A stretch of 64,000 nucleotides of DNA from Apiotrichum sp. Y4204 (GCA_025531455.1 JAMYHL010000084.1:1-64000), one strand, 5' to 3'; positions 1 to 11,520 are shown, numbered from the stretch's first letter. Made by a program: numbers and translations. The notes: generated by a model not told the origin, from the letters alone.

Positions 1-38
1 AAAAACCCCCAACCCCCCTTTTTTTGGGAACATGGCTA

Positions 39-82
39 TAACCCCCTAACCCCCTAACCCCCTAACCCCCTAACCCCCTAAC
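39..82. repeat. telomere repeat, (TAACCCCC)5 plus TAAC
   Basis: Five perfect 8-bp TAACCCCC units start at 39, 47, 55, 63 and 71, followed by TAAC at 79-82. Read on the other strand this is TTAGGGGG, the telomere repeat known from Cryptococcus and relatives. The C-rich strand running 5'->3' inward marks the left end of a chromosome. Positions 1-38 before it are C-, A- and T-rich but do not fit the repeat, so the very tip is either degenerate or an assembly artefact. Confidence 0.95.
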
Positions 83-1683
83 ACAGGAGATAAAGGCCGT
101 GTGGGATCTGCGGAACTACGGTACTACGGAACTACTCTGTTTGCTGATCTGTAGATCTGCCCCGCCTTCCGATGCAGTCGACTCTGCATGCTCTGCCGTC
201 TCGCGTCTCGAAAACCTAAGGATCCGGAATTCAGGGACTAGAATTGGTGCCCTGGGAATCAGATCCTCGACAGGATACGTTAATACGTGGGATACAAATC
301 ACTTGTACAAAGCTGAAGACAAAAGCTACCAAGCTGCCGAGCTTTCGTGCCTCTGGCTTTTGTACTGCCAGGAGTTGTGCTGGCCTGATGGCCCCATGTC
401 GTTATCTCCCATCAGCAGTACTGCAGTATTGCAGATCGGTCAATGCTTGTGTCGTGCAGGTATGCGTTTGCTCCACGTCCACCGGATGTCCTTGCCGACC
501 GCGGAATTGCTGCCTTGCGGATTCCTCATGCACGTGCGCCAGGATCTAATGGGCCATGTGGGCCTAATGGTATAATGGGATGTGATGAATGGATCTTATG
601 AAGCTAAAGGGGCACTTGGGGGTTGCGAAGCGCCGAGCCAAGGGCGCTCAAAGCCTCTGGAGATCCGGAGCTCGGGGTCTGTACGTCTGTACAAATGAAC
701 ATGCGTGCCCCCCACGGCCCACGAGCCCACGACTTTGATGCACTCTTAAGATCTCAAGGCTTTACAGCACACCTGGTGGTCCTGGAGGGTCGCGACCTCC
801 AAGATCTCAGTCTCGGTCACATTACGCGGAAGCGGGACACTATGCGCCAAGGGTAAACCGTAAGTACCGTAACTTCAAGTTTGTATGTCGCTCTTCGACC
901 TCTTCTGACCCTTCACGCGTTGCAGAGTTGCGGCCGTGCAATTCTACGTCCGCTTGACTCTTCTCAAGCCCGGCCGCTATCCTTCAAAACAAGTGCCGTG
1001 CGTGGTTCATACCGCACCTGTCTGTGACGGCCACCATTGCAGAATTGCAGAACTGCAGAATTGCAGAAGACAGCTCAGCACAATCATGCACCATGCCCAT
1101 GACTGTTGAAACAGGGCTGGTCTGAGGCAGCGATCTCTGCCGCAGAGATCCAGGGGAAATTCCTTGGCGTCCACCTGGGTTTTGCAGATCATTGCCGATC
1201 TTCGGTTTGACACTGGCCGCGGAATGCGATTCGTCACAACGACAGCCCCTTGCTGATCGCGCTGATCGCTTGCAGGGAATTGATTGAACTGAACTGATCG
1301 GCAGCTCGACAGATCGACAGGCCTTTCAGTGCATTCAGTGGCGCGATCGTTCTCGGAGGGTTCGCCCTTTTGCCAAAGAAGGCCAAGCATCAATCATCAA
1401 TCTTCGATCACAGATCCGCTGGATCGACCCGATCGACAGTACGGTATGGATCATGACTGATACGCTGTGCGCTGCATGCGCTGGACCCGCGGCCACGTTG
1501 CGTGGAGAGGGCTGAGAGGGCTGAGAGCTGAGAGGCCGAGAGGCCAAGAGGCAGAGAGGGCCCCGCCGAGCTGCATCAGCTGCACAGCACGAGATCGAGG
1601 CATCTATCTTTCATCGTCATGCTTGATCCCGTGCAATGGGTCCCGGGTCGGAGGATCAAAAGCTGGTTTATATGGGATACTAA
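83..1683. other. subtelomeric DNA without a recognisable gene
   Basis: I see only short unrelated open frames, without motifs and without the G/C third-position bias of real genes in this window. An imperfect tandem of ATTGCAGA-like units lies at about 1034-1067. Confidence 0.6.
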
Positions 1684-2241
1684 ATGGCCTTGTGTCTTGT
1701 CCATTTCACACTCTTCTACTCCGCGCTCTCTCATCCTTGGCATCTTCGCTGGCACCTGTCACAACAGGAGCTGACTGCCGCTTCAAGCCCGTATGGCTCT
1801 CTGCCGGGCTTCACGCTGAGCCGGGGCTTCATCGGCAGCCCGCTTCCCTCTGACTGGCGTCAGGAGCAAGCACGCAAGTACGCGTGGCTCTTTGACCGCT
1901 TCAAGAACGCACATAGCATCGACCTCGTCGGCAAATTTGCCCAGCCGTACCCCTCGGAGCAGTCACTCAGTGTCAAACCCCCTCACTTCCGCCTGTTCCC
2001 CGACGAGAACCGGCAGTACCCCCCAGCGCCACATAACGGTCCGCAGGGGCTCTTTATCGTGGTGGTCGATCTCAAGTTACCTGGCCTAACACTCAACCAG
2101 AACTGGCCGTGGACGGCACCAGAGTTCCCCGAGGTTTTGTATACGTACTCGCGGGTTTGGGATGAACTCGAGATGTTAAGACGAGTTCTTCTTGCGTGTC
2201 CGACATCTGCGGCAGCTACGTTTTCCAAGGGAGTCTCCTGA
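1684..2241 (+). CDS. hypothetical protein or gene fragment near the telomere
   Basis: An open frame of 185 codons. From about 1850 to 2140 its codons are clearly C/G-ending, like the real genes here, and it reads as a soluble protein with no domain that I recognise (residues rich in Pro, Trp, Phe; segment KYAWLFDRFKNAH). The first 30 or so residues look less convincing, so the true start may be an upstream exon or the 5' part may be lost. No signal peptide can be trusted. It ends about 200 bp before the ubiquitin ligase gene. It could be an intact small gene, a terminal exon, or a subtelomeric relic. Confidence 0.35.
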   Translation: MALCLVHFTLFYSALSHPWHLRWHLSQQELTAASSPYGSLPGFTLSRGFIGSPLPSDWRQEQARKYAWLFDRFKNAHSIDLVGKFAQPYPSEQSLSVKPPHFRLFPDENRQYPPAPHNGPQGLFIVVVDLKLPGLTLNQNWPWTAPEFPEVLYTYSRVWDELEMLRRVLLACPTSAAATFSKGVS

Positions 2242-2303
2242 GGTTGCGTTCGGATATAAGTCAAGTTGTACATCCACTCCCACCTCCACCAGTCGAGTCG
2301 TGA

Positions 2304-2304
<1 letters not shown>

Positions 2305-2334
<30 letters not shown>
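2305..2334. repeat. (CAACGG)5 hexanucleotide microsatellite
   Basis: Five perfect CAACGG units, probably inside the 5' untranslated region of the RBR ubiquitin ligase gene that starts at 2444. Confidence 0.9.
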
Positions 2335-2443
2335 GCGGTGTTTGGGTGGCGAGTCTCTCTCTCGCAAACGAACAATCTTTCATCCAGAGTCGAGTCTCTC
2401 ATCCTCCTCCATCTATCGCTCTTATCATCAACCCCTCGGCATA

Positions 2444-4301
2444 ATGGATGAGGCGGCGGAACTCCAGGACGACGAGCTCATCGCTCTCGACGTGAGTATC
2501 TTCAGCTCCTCGCAACCGTGACCAAGCTAACACCTAGTCGATCTACCCGGGCCTTGTGAACGCCGGCACGCGCGACGCCGAGAAAGGCACGCTGATCATC
2601 TCGCTTGACATCCCAATTGCGCTACCCGCCCCGCTCCCCACCGTCCTCACGCTGGCGCGTCTCGGAGGCCATTCGCGTGCCGACGGCCCCAGTGCGCTCC
2701 AATCCTTCCACCTCACTCACCTCCCACCACTCACCGCCCGCATCCTTCTGCCCTCTTCCTACCCGCTGTCAGCCCCGCCGCGTGTCCTTGCCCTTCGCGC
2801 ACCGCTTCCACAGAGTATAGAGCGCAGCGGCTGGTTGAGCAACCGTGTCCTCACCGCCGTCAAAAACAAGCTGGGGGAGCTGTGGGACGCTGAGGCAGCC
2901 GGCGGGTACGGCGTAGGCGTGCTTTGGACGTGGTGGGACTGGATTGGCTCTGGCACCTTCCTGACAGACCTTGAACTCGAGAAGGACGGAACACTCGCGT
3001 GAGTCACAATCCCCGCCGCAGCTAACATCAGCCTCACCACTCCCCCCGTTCTCCCCGCATCTACGTTCCATCTGCTTCTCAAAACCTATGACGCGGCCAC
3101 GAGCCGAGCAGACTTCGAGGATACGGCCTTCCCCTGCGCGATCTGCTTCGAGAACCGCAAAGGAAAACAGTCGGTTCAACTGCCGCAATGCGGCTGTGTT
3201 TTGTGAGCAAATTGGGGTAGACCCCGCTGACCCCAGCTGCTCCTCCTGCCTCGGTTCGTTCTGGCGCCTTGCGATAGAGGAAGGCACCTTGGACAACGTC
3301 ACTTGTCCCAGTGTCGCGTGCGTCAAGGTGCGCGCGGGTGGGCAAGGCGTCGATCACACGGCGGGCGCGTACGGAGAAGAACGCGCCGACGGCATCTCGG
3401 GCGACGTGGTTGAGAGTGTCGTGGGCTCGGAGCTAAAGAAGCGGTGGCAGGCGCTCAGCGAAAAGCGTCTTGTCGACACAAGTAAGTCTGTCACTGGGAT
3501 GCCACTGACCTCAGAACCCGAGTACACTTTCTGCCCCCGTGATAAATGCCAAGCGGCTGTTCCTCCAGGCGCCGACTTCGAAAATCCTGTGTCGGACGCC
3601 CCCGCGCCGGTAGCCAAGGTGATTCGTCTCGATATCCGCAACTCTGCACCTACTACCAGCGATGACTCTGGACAGGCAACCCCTCCAAGCGATGCCATTC
3701 CTGCGGCACCAACGCCGGTCGTCTCCTCGCGGTGGGCCAACTTCCGCTCGTGCCCGCGGTGCGAGTACAAGTTTTGCATTCTGTGCCGCATGGGGTGGCA
3801 CGGTGCCCACTCACCATGCTCGATCCGGGACACGGCAAAGGCGGTACGCGAGTACCGCGACGCGGACGAGGAGGGCAAACGCGCAATTGAGGCGCGCCTC
3901 GGACCCCGTGGCACCGAGGCTCTGCATGCCCTCGTGCGGGAGTACGAGCGCGACTTGTCTGCTATGGAGTGGATGCGCGAGCACACGACCGAGTGTCCAG
4001 CGTGCAAGACGCAGATTGAGAAGAGGTGGGTACCGAGGAACCCCAACCGTGCTGACGACGCAGCGAAGGCTGTAACCACATGACGTGCGGCCGTTGCGGG
4101 GCGCACTTCTGCTACCGTTGTGGAAAAGGTGTACGTTTCACACAAACACTTGCTTGCGCTTTCACTTACCCACAGCTCTCACGCTCGAATCCGTACGACC
4201 ACTTCAACGACCGGACAAATGCCTGTTTCGGGAAATTGTTCGACTACGATGCGACCGAGGACCACTGGATCCCTATGGAGGTCTTCGACGACGAGGACTG
4301 A
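2444..4301 (+). CDS. itt1: RWD-RBR E3 ubiquitin-protein ligase, itt1/RNF14 type
   Basis: Exons 2444-2491, 2538-2998, 3032-3202, 3237-3481, 3515-4025, 4064-4130 and 4176-4301 join in frame to 542 aa; introns are 33-46 nt. The N-terminal 190 residues form an RWD domain. RING1 starts at Cys205-x2-Cys208; an IBR follows (Cys pairs in YTFCPRDKC and FRSCPRCEYKFCILC); RING2 begins at Cys469-x2-Cys472, with Cys482 in the GCNHM motif matching the catalytic cysteine of RBR ligases (as in parkin). RBR ligases take ubiquitin from an E2 onto this cysteine before passing it to substrate. Domain order and length match fungal ITT1, named for inhibiting translation termination. The start at 2444 opens directly into the RWD. 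All zinc ligands that I can check are present, so the gene appears intact 2.4 kb from the telomere. Confidence 0.88.
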
Positions 4302-4707
4302 CCACCTTCGCCCGACGCATTGCGCGTTAGTCAATCTAGCATCTCAGCATCAAGCACTGGATTGCGACATCTTAGAAACTATCTACACCAGCAGCACATC
4401 CGACATCATATCTCGTAACTGCACATACCATATTCACCCATGTCACACCATCCATCCTTCCGGGGCGCACTGCACTGAATATGTCCAGATGTGCTTCCGT
4501 TCTTCACTGACGCGCTCAGGGCGGGGCGAGCTGGATATGAAGCTTGTGAGCCATCCAGGCACAGGCGGTGCTGTGGGGTCGGAGCCGAGAGCGTGTCCTC
4601 TCGAGTCGGCGACAAGTCAAAACAGCATGTGGAGGTCTCAGAATCAGATCAGTCACGTCGACATAAAGGAACAGGACATCCAGCGTTGTGATCTTGGCAT
4701 CCCCACA

Positions 4708-6096
4708 ATGGGGTCACAACCCGAGGTGGAGATCACCTTCCAGACCCGCGGTCTGCAGTGGGGCAAGGCCTGGGACATTGGCCACTTGCTCGCGCTGCCA
4801 CGACGCTTTCCGGCCCTCAAGGCGCGATACACCGAAGACCAGGATAGCGGCCGGGCAAGCCTTTTCTTTACATGCGGCATGGTAAGAACACATAGTTGCC
4901 GTGGCTGATGGCAGAACAACCCTAACAAGAACGTGTATTCCGAGGCCATCACAGCCGCCCTGCATGCAACGTCTTGCGTTCTGAGTGTGAGAGGCAGCGG
5001 CCCCAGGTTCAAAGACATCGAATATCCCTCTCGTCGAATTCCCACAGACGTATGGGACGAGGGCGACCCAAAACCCACCTTCCCAGAGGATAAACACGTC
5101 ATGTATCCTCAACCCCCTTGGCGATGTCGCGTATGCCCCAAGGTTGTTCATGATGACGAGCACTCATGTTGCCGTCTTGCGTTCGCCCAGCCCGAAGCTA
5201 CAGGCCTTTACGAGGCTGAGCGGGGGATCCGGTGGAAACTCGAGGACGCTTGCGTCTTGGAGCGCTTCAAAAATCTACAATGGCCCGTCCCCGGAACCCC
5301 AAACTTTGGACGTTGCTTTGACAAATGGTATCTTCAGATACGGGGGCTCGGCAACTTCCAGCGCGGCAACGAGCTGAACCGGAGAGTTCACGCCGCAGTG
5401 TTTCATGTCCTGCGGACCGCCAAGATTTTGTTGCGCGCGACAAGCGCGCGCCTCCCACCCGAGCTCCTTCGTTACATCGTGGGGTGCACCTATTCATCCG
5501 TGCTTACCCCCGAGCAATTCGACAAGGTTATCAAGCACGCTATCGATGTGGAGGAGACGCGGCGAGTCGCGGTAATCCTCTGTGCAGCGGCCCGCAGTCG
5601 GACGCCACGCGTGCCCGCCGAGATATTTGGCGAAAACCGTCGGCTGGTACTTCGCGACGAGTGGCTGTGGAACGGCGGGTTCGTGTTCGCCAGGCGCCAT
5701 TGGGTCGGGAAGCGGATTCTCGGGGCCACGCTCCCTCCCGGGCACCACGGAACATGGCCCCGGATCGAGGACCGGGAAGCTATGCTCCGATATCTGTGGT
5801 TCAGCCCTACACCCTTCGCCGCCTGGCCTTATGACGATGACGGGAGGCCGAAACAAGTTGTCCCGCATACCGACCCGAATGTTGAGCCCCTCTGGCCGGT
5901 CTGGCCGGAACAGAACGCTGCAACATGGGTGGCGCAGATTGTCGATGGCTTGGCGTGGTGGCTGTCTTATGAGCCATATGGTTACGCTCCGGACTCAGAG
6001 GGCGAGGAGGAGCCTCTCTGGGAAACATACGGGAATGATCTGATGAGGAGGGTTAGAGCTACCAGAGCTAGTCGCGCCGAACGAAGTTCGAATTGA
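4708..6096 (+). CDS. hypothetical protein, 451 aa, no known domain
   Basis: Exons 4708-4881 and 4915-6096, with a 33-nt intron (GTAAGA to GCAG), join in frame. The start at 4708 is chosen for its good context (A at -3, G at +4) and because upstream codons lack bias; the frame is open further upstream, so an earlier start is possible. The protein is soluble, with no signal peptide or membrane segment, rich in Trp, Arg and Pro, and has two Cys clusters (CRVC and SCC) near residues 130-145. Residues 238-248 (LPPELLRYIVG) resemble the opening of an F-box, but the rest of an F-box is not evident. Acidic and Arg-rich C-terminus. I do not recognise a family; it may be lineage-specific. Confidence 0.7.
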
Positions 6097-6441
6097 CATA
6101 GATGAGGTAGATCATATGTATGCAACAATGCCGCGGTACTGACCCCGGGCCGTGGAATGGCCCACTGTTGACATGTCGTGGGGTGAGAGACTCGTGGCGA
6201 GTGCATCTATTCGCACCGACAACAACACTGGGGAAGTCCCATTTTAGAGTTGACTCAAGAGCCAAGCGTTGCATGGACCCGTAAGAAGGTTATGATATAA
6301 CTGGACGTAGGAATTTTCCAAGACCTCTGCCCAACAAAACTGTTCATAGTATGTAAATCGGGAGAAAGCTAACATGGGTGCTACAAGGTAGCTCACTGGT
6401 GACTGTCGGCTGCAGCGATGTCACCTACAAGTCAGGCTGAT
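6097..6441. other. intergenic region between convergent genes
   Basis: 345 bp between the stop codons of the 451-aa gene (+) and the peroxygenase (-). It is A/T-richer than its flanks and must hold both 3' ends; I see no further signal. Confidence 0.6.
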
Positions 6442-7992
6442 CTAGCAGTTGAAGCCAGTGTTGCCGCCCAGCGAGATGCTGCCGATGGCCTTGCGGATAG
6501 CTCCGGGAAGGATACCATCGATGAAAGTGGACTTGGCGAGGCAACCAAGGTCACCGATGGCGCTCTTGGCACCGCCAGTGGTGAGCATCGTCCAGAAGTT
6601 GCCGAGAGAGCCGAGGGTGGGGATAGGAACCCAAAGGCCAAAGATCGACCAGCCGGGGGTGGGGGGGCCGGCGATATCAATGGGAGAGGCGACCCAGACA
6701 AGGGCACCCCAGGCGAGCATCTCAGGGATGGTGACGGGGATCTTGCGGCGCTGCCAGCCGCAGGGGAAACGCTCGTAGTAGAACCACGACTCCACCATCT
6801 GCGGGGTGAAGATGAAGTTGTCGCCACGAAGTGCCTCGTGGGTGAATCCAGACTCGGCGTAGGCAACAATCATGCGCCAGGGGTTGAAGTCGCCCTGCTT
6901 GTTGTTGTTTACGGTGTTCTTCCAAGCACGGTAACGACCCTTGGCGAGAGACATGACGTTGACCTGGCCGGTCGACTCAATCTCGTCGAGGAAGCTGTTG
7001 TAAAGACCCTGGTCGAGCGCCCAGGGGCTGCCGAGCGCCTGGTCCTGGCGGGTAACGGACGCGTCGCCCTCGAGGACACCGTGCTCACCAATACCGGTGC
7101 CAAGGTGGTTGGGCATGGGCTGGCCGTAAACATCCTTGTCGGTACCAATCGAAAGAGTCATGTGGACGGGGTCGCCCTTGAAGATGAACGAGAGAGTGCC
7201 GAGAAGGAGGCACATGTCGGGGGAGAGCGAGAGCGCCTGCCAGGTTCCGACGAAAAGCTGAAGAGGGGTTACAATGCCGCTGCGGGGCAGGTAACCGTGG
7301 TTGGCGGCAGTGTTGAGACCGGGGCAGGGGCCACGAGTCTGGCCGTGGGTGGGCGGGTACCAGGGGTGCGCCTCGTTCTCAGCAGAGCCCCAGCCAAAGG
7401 CGCTGTTGTAGTCCTTGATGACGCTGGGGAGCGAGAAGCTCTTCCAGTCCTCGGGATCACCACGACGGGTGAGGTTGGGGTTGGAAGAAGCGACGTTGGC
7501 GCCCTTAGCAAGAGGGTAGCCGTTACTGTAGCGAGGAGGGAAGCGACGGTAGTTGGCCAAGTCGGCAGCGACGTCCTGTCCCCAGTCGAACTCGCCGTTG
7601 TTCCAGACGGTGTTGCCCAAGCCCTCGACAAAGTTTTTGACACGGTCGAGACCGTAGGCGCTGTAGATGGCCGAGTCGCTGAGCTGCTCACGGGGGGTGT
7701 TCATGAGCTTGCCCTCGGGGCTGTTGACGCTCATGTACTGCAGAGCCTCCTGCATCTGCTGGTTGAGGGCGCTAATCTGGCCGGCGTTGAACTTGGGAAG
7801 ACCGAACTGCTTCTTGAGGTTGTCGAGACCAGTGTTGAGACCATCGCCGTTGACAAGGTCCTCGAGGAATCCACGGTTGACGTTGCCGTTGGCATCAATG
7901 ACACCGTCCTTCACGAGCTCAGCCATCCACGGGAACGCGTTAGCGGCCGTGGCGGCAGTGAGAGCCGCACCAACAATGGCGGAGACCTTCAT
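6442..7992 (-). CDS. secreted heme-thiolate peroxidase (unspecific peroxygenase / chloroperoxidase family)
   Basis: Single-exon gene, 516 aa. Residues 1-19 are a signal peptide ending ANA before FPW. The family signature is clear: Pro222-Cys223-Pro224 in GPCPGLNTAANHGYLPR supplies the cysteine thiolate ligand to heme, and Glu308-Gly309-Asp310 with following Ser/Thr-Arg (EGDASVTR) is the acidic/Mg-site motif of long peroxygenases. Such enzymes use hydrogen peroxide to hydroxylate or epoxidise alkanes, fatty acids and aromatics outside the cell, or halogenate in the chloroperoxidase branch. The length is above short (about 260 aa) members and the N-terminal 200 residues are an extension. A TATA-like TATAAAGG on the minus strand lies about 100 bp upstream (near 8093-8100). 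Next upstream on the same strand is an oleate hydratase. The substrate is not readable from sequence. Confidence 0.88.
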   Translation of the reverse strand: MKVSAIVGAALTAATAANAFPWMAELVKDGVIDANGNVNRGFLEDLVNGDGLNTGLDNLKKQFGLPKFNAGQISALNQQMQEALQYMSVNSPEGKLMNTPREQLSDSAIYSAYGLDRVKNFVEGLGNTVWNNGEFDWGQDVAADLANYRRFPPRYSNGYPLAKGANVASSNPNLTRRGDPEDWKSFSLPSVIKDYNSAFGWGSAENEAHPWYPPTHGQTRGPCPGLNTAANHGYLPRSGIVTPLQLFVGTWQALSLSPDMCLLLGTLSFIFKGDPVHMTLSIGTDKDVYGQPMPNHLGTGIGEHGVLEGDASVTRQDQALGSPWALDQGLYNSFLDEIESTGQVNVMSLAKGRYRAWKNTVNNNKQGDFNPWRMIVAYAESGFTHEALRGDNFIFTPQMVESWFYYERFPCGWQRRKIPVTIPEMLAWGALVWVASPIDIAGPPTPGWSIFGLWVPIPTLGSLGNFWTMLTTGGAKSAIGDLGCLAKSTFIDGILPGAIRKAIGSISLGGNTGFNC

Positions 7993-9676
7993 ATTAGGCC
8001 AAGGCGTAAAAGGAGTGTAGGGTTGGAAAGGAGCGACGGGGCCTTGGGGCGAAAGATGCTGGTTAGAGGAAAAGCAACGGCCATGAGGTCTGCCTTTATA
8101 CCTGTCGCGAGCTTGACTGAAGCGATCAACAAGACAGAAAGGCTTAGTTGCACAAAGACATCAAGAGCGGTCAACACTGCCCGGCGGCCGGAAACACTAC
8201 ACGTTCCGGCGCGTTGTTCGGACACTGTTCGGAGGACAGGGATCGACGCTGACGGGATACTCTCTAAATTCCATAGCGCCTGGTCGGCACTTGAGACACG
8301 AACGGAATGAGGGAGGCGGTTGTTGTCAACCAGGAGAACGGGAGATATCGTGTGACGTGAAGTCGTGATCAAAGCGTAAGGTCTGTGTGTTCAAACAAAC
8401 AGGAGAGCACGGCTGGGATCACAACCCCGAGCGACCACAGCCGACCCGACCGTACCTAGCTCGCGGACTGCCGTGAATCCGCTCAAACTGGAGAAACGGG
8501 ATTGGGGCACTGGGTCCGACGGGTCCGACCTAGCAGAGTTGTGAAGCATGTATGCCGAGAAGTTCTGATTACTGGACGTCTAAAACGTTGCCGAGTGAGC
8601 TTGGTGGGTTAGAGGTTACGGGAGTACCACTCCATGGGAAAAGGATCAGGTTTGGTGCTGAAAGTAAGAGATTGGTGCGGGTCTCGGATCCAAACTTGTT
8701 TGAGAGTTGGGGCACAACGCTCGGAGTCTTCACTCGAGAGCCCTGGACTGGGTCAAGCATTGCGGCATGGCCTCAAAAACGTCGATTGAAGTGTTCTTGG
8801 TGGGAGCGTTGGTCGACGTTCAGTGGTCGACGTTCACGTTCATGGTCTTTACTCGCTGCTCCACACGAGTTCCCGCATACCACTCCGGCCCTGCCAGACT
8901 GAAACCATGCTCAGGTCGCGTGCGTGTATCCAGACTCCTAAGATCCCGAGGCCATCAGCCCCACCACACCGAGCAGTTCCTGCGCCACAGTGTGGATTCC
9001 AAACCGTAACCTCGTGGGTTCAGAGCCCCTGTCGGCTGTCAGGACGGCCGCCGGGGAGAAAGCGGGACTGCTACGGAACCGATTCCGCGCTGGTGAGCCG
9101 GTGCCTCGGAAGTTTGTTGGATCCCGCACCCGCGTCACCCTCTAGTTGTACAGGCCCCGGACAGGGGCTCTGATCCGCCGACGCGCCTCTTGTTCGGCCG
9201 CGACGCGTTGAATGAGACCATCCAAATGTAGATATTGTCAGAATGTGAGACAGAAATGAGGTTGATACCTGTGGATACCCACCTCGGCGATGCGTCTCAC
9301 AATGTCCTGGTATTCTGGTATCCAGGTATCATCGTGAAATAGACCCTGGTTCCCTGAGGTCACCACCGTGAGTATCGCTTGAGGCCGCAGTGTTTGCATT
9401 GACCAAACGTTGGACTCAACGATACCAGTCACCAAACAACACGCCAAAGCATGGAGGAGTGACGCAAACAGGAGCACACATTACCCTGTAGCGCATGTCG
9501 CAATTCGGAACGCACGAACGCCACATGCCCCAGTTTGATATGCTGCTTGGGGCCAATGTCGCTCCAGCATCTTCCAAGGCGAAATGGCTCTATTCATACG
9601 ACATGGCAAACGAGTTTTAATAATATAACCTATGTTCCGAACGTGTTTCCGATCCCGAACCCGTCGCGCCACCTCG
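7993..9676. other. intergenic region, peroxygenase promoter and unassigned DNA
   Basis: Holds the peroxygenase promoter near 8000-8110. From about 8400 to 9670 there are only short frames without codon bias or motifs; I see no gene, repeat or RNA signal. Confidence 0.55.
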
Positions 9677-11520
9677 CTAGAGGAGATCATGGTCCTCCTC
9701 AACCTCAGCCACATCGCGATGGTCCGGGATCAGTCCCTCGTCCGCCATTGTCGCGCCGAGCACGGTCCGTTCAATCTTATTGAGGATCCAGTGACTAATA
9801 ACCGCAGGTCCGGGGACTTGCAAGGGCTTGTTGTCGCGAAGCGAAGTAGCAGCTGCGATTATGGTCCGAATATCGTAGGTCGAATTGAACACTTCGGGAA
9901 TCCCGCGTTCCACACCGAGGAGCTTATACACGGCCTCCATGGCGGTCCGGACGGAATACTCGGTTGTGAAGATGCAGTCGCGTGTCCCCGCTTCCGCAAA
10001 CTGTCCAATAAAGGCCAGATTGACAGACCCTGCGGGAACGACGTCGGGACGGTCGCCTTTGGAGCGAGGCATGAAGAACGACGTGACGTAGGGCATCATG
10101 CTTGGGACGGTCTTGGCTCCGGTTGCCGCAAGCTCCGCAATCTCCGCGTCTGGCACACCGAGATGGTACAGCCATTCCTGGGTTATCTCTTCGCCCGTGC
10201 ACTCCTTCATCGGCTTCTTGACAAAATCGCCAGGCTTGTCGACAAACAACGCGTAAACCCAAGCAACAATCTCGTTGGGAGCCTGGTTTTTGAACTGCGG
10301 CTGGCGATTGACGGTCCAGCTGAGAAGCCAACTTGAGTCCTTGGCAGTGACAATGCCGCCGGTGACGGTCTTTCCGGCAAATGGATTGCGCTTGCAAATC
10401 TTCTGCATGTACGCCGGGATGCGCTTGTCGACTGTCGTTACGGTTGCAGCCTCCCACTTCGTTTGGTCGATATGCGCGCCGAACACATTGGGGTGTCCGA
10501 ACTCGTCCTTTGGGGCCTTGGCTGCGATGCGGCGCCACAGGTCCCACGCTGGCGATGGACCATCGTCGATACGAGCGGGTGTCTGGTGATCTCCGTTGAT
10601 AGAGTTCTCCACCAGCGAGCCGATGGTGGCAAACAGGAGATCATTGGGGCCAAGGTCCTTTCCGCCGGAGGTCTCCGTGCCGTCTGGGTTGCGAATCGTC
10701 CAGTGAATGCGGGTCGCCTGTTTGCTGTTGCCGGAAAACGCAAAGTCAACGTCGGTGACAGTTGTGGAAAACTGGAAGTTCACGCCTTTGTCCTCGAGAT
10801 ACTTGCGCAGCGAAGGACAAACGACTCGTACTGGTTGTACTTGGTGAACTTGAGCGCTGACATGTCGGCAAGGCCGCTAATGTGGTGGATGTAACGGTGG
10901 AGGTACAGCTTCATCTCGAGGGCGGAATGCCACTCCTCGAAGGCGAACATGGTGCGCCAATAGAGCCAGAAGTTGGAGGCGAAGAAGTCAGAGGAAAAGA
11001 CCTCGTTGATGCGCTTCTCCTCGAACTGTTCGGCGGTGTGGAGGAAGAGATTCTGGAGTTCGTGAAGGGCCTTGTCCGACAATGTAAACTTGCCGTTCGT
11101 CTCCAATGGGACGCCGCGCTTCTCGGTCGCACGGCAGAGGGAAGAGTTGGGATCGTCTTTGTTGAGCCAGTAGAACTCATCGAGGACGCTGGCGCCAGGT
11201 ACCTCGAGTGACGGGATCGAACGGAAGAGGTCCCAGACACACTCATTGTGGTCTTCCATCTCACGACCGCCACGCATTACGAAGCCAGCTTCAGGCTCCT
11301 TGATACCGTCGAGAGCACCGCCGGCGAGAGAGCCCTCCTCGAGAATTGTAATCTTGCTGCCCTCCATGTGGGCGTCGCGGATGAGGAATACAGCACCGGC
11401 GAGCGAGGCGAGACCGGATCCGACAAACCATGCCGTCTTGTCGTCAACCCCGTCGGGTTTGCGAGAGCGAGCGAAGGCTTCGTAGTTGCCGCTTGTGTAG
11501 CCGCTGGTGTATACTGTCAT
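9677..11520 (-). CDS. oleate hydratase (myosin-cross-reactive antigen family), interrupted by a frameshift
   Basis: Two abutting frames on the minus strand (11520 down to about 10812, then on to 9677) together give a protein of about 614 aa, the usual size for FAD-dependent oleate hydratases, which add water to the cis-9 double bond of oleate to give 10-hydroxystearate. The N-terminal part has the dinucleotide-binding signature ([16 protein letters not shown]), the EEG segment after it, and [15 protein letters not shown] typical of the family; the C-terminal part continues with NRQPQFKNQ and the NSTYDIR segment. The frame breaks near 10805-10815: one base appears to be missing between codons for FVL and LRKYLEDKG. 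No GT-AG intron can repair it. Either the gene is freshly inactivated or this is a sequencing error. TATAAGAAG on the minus strand near 11585-11594 is a plausible TATA box. Confidence 0.82.

Noticed and set aside
6418..8310. 630-codon open frame on the + strand
   Set aside because: It mirrors the peroxygenase on the minus strand, which has signal peptide and catalytic motifs; the long antisense frame is a side effect of G/C-biased third positions.
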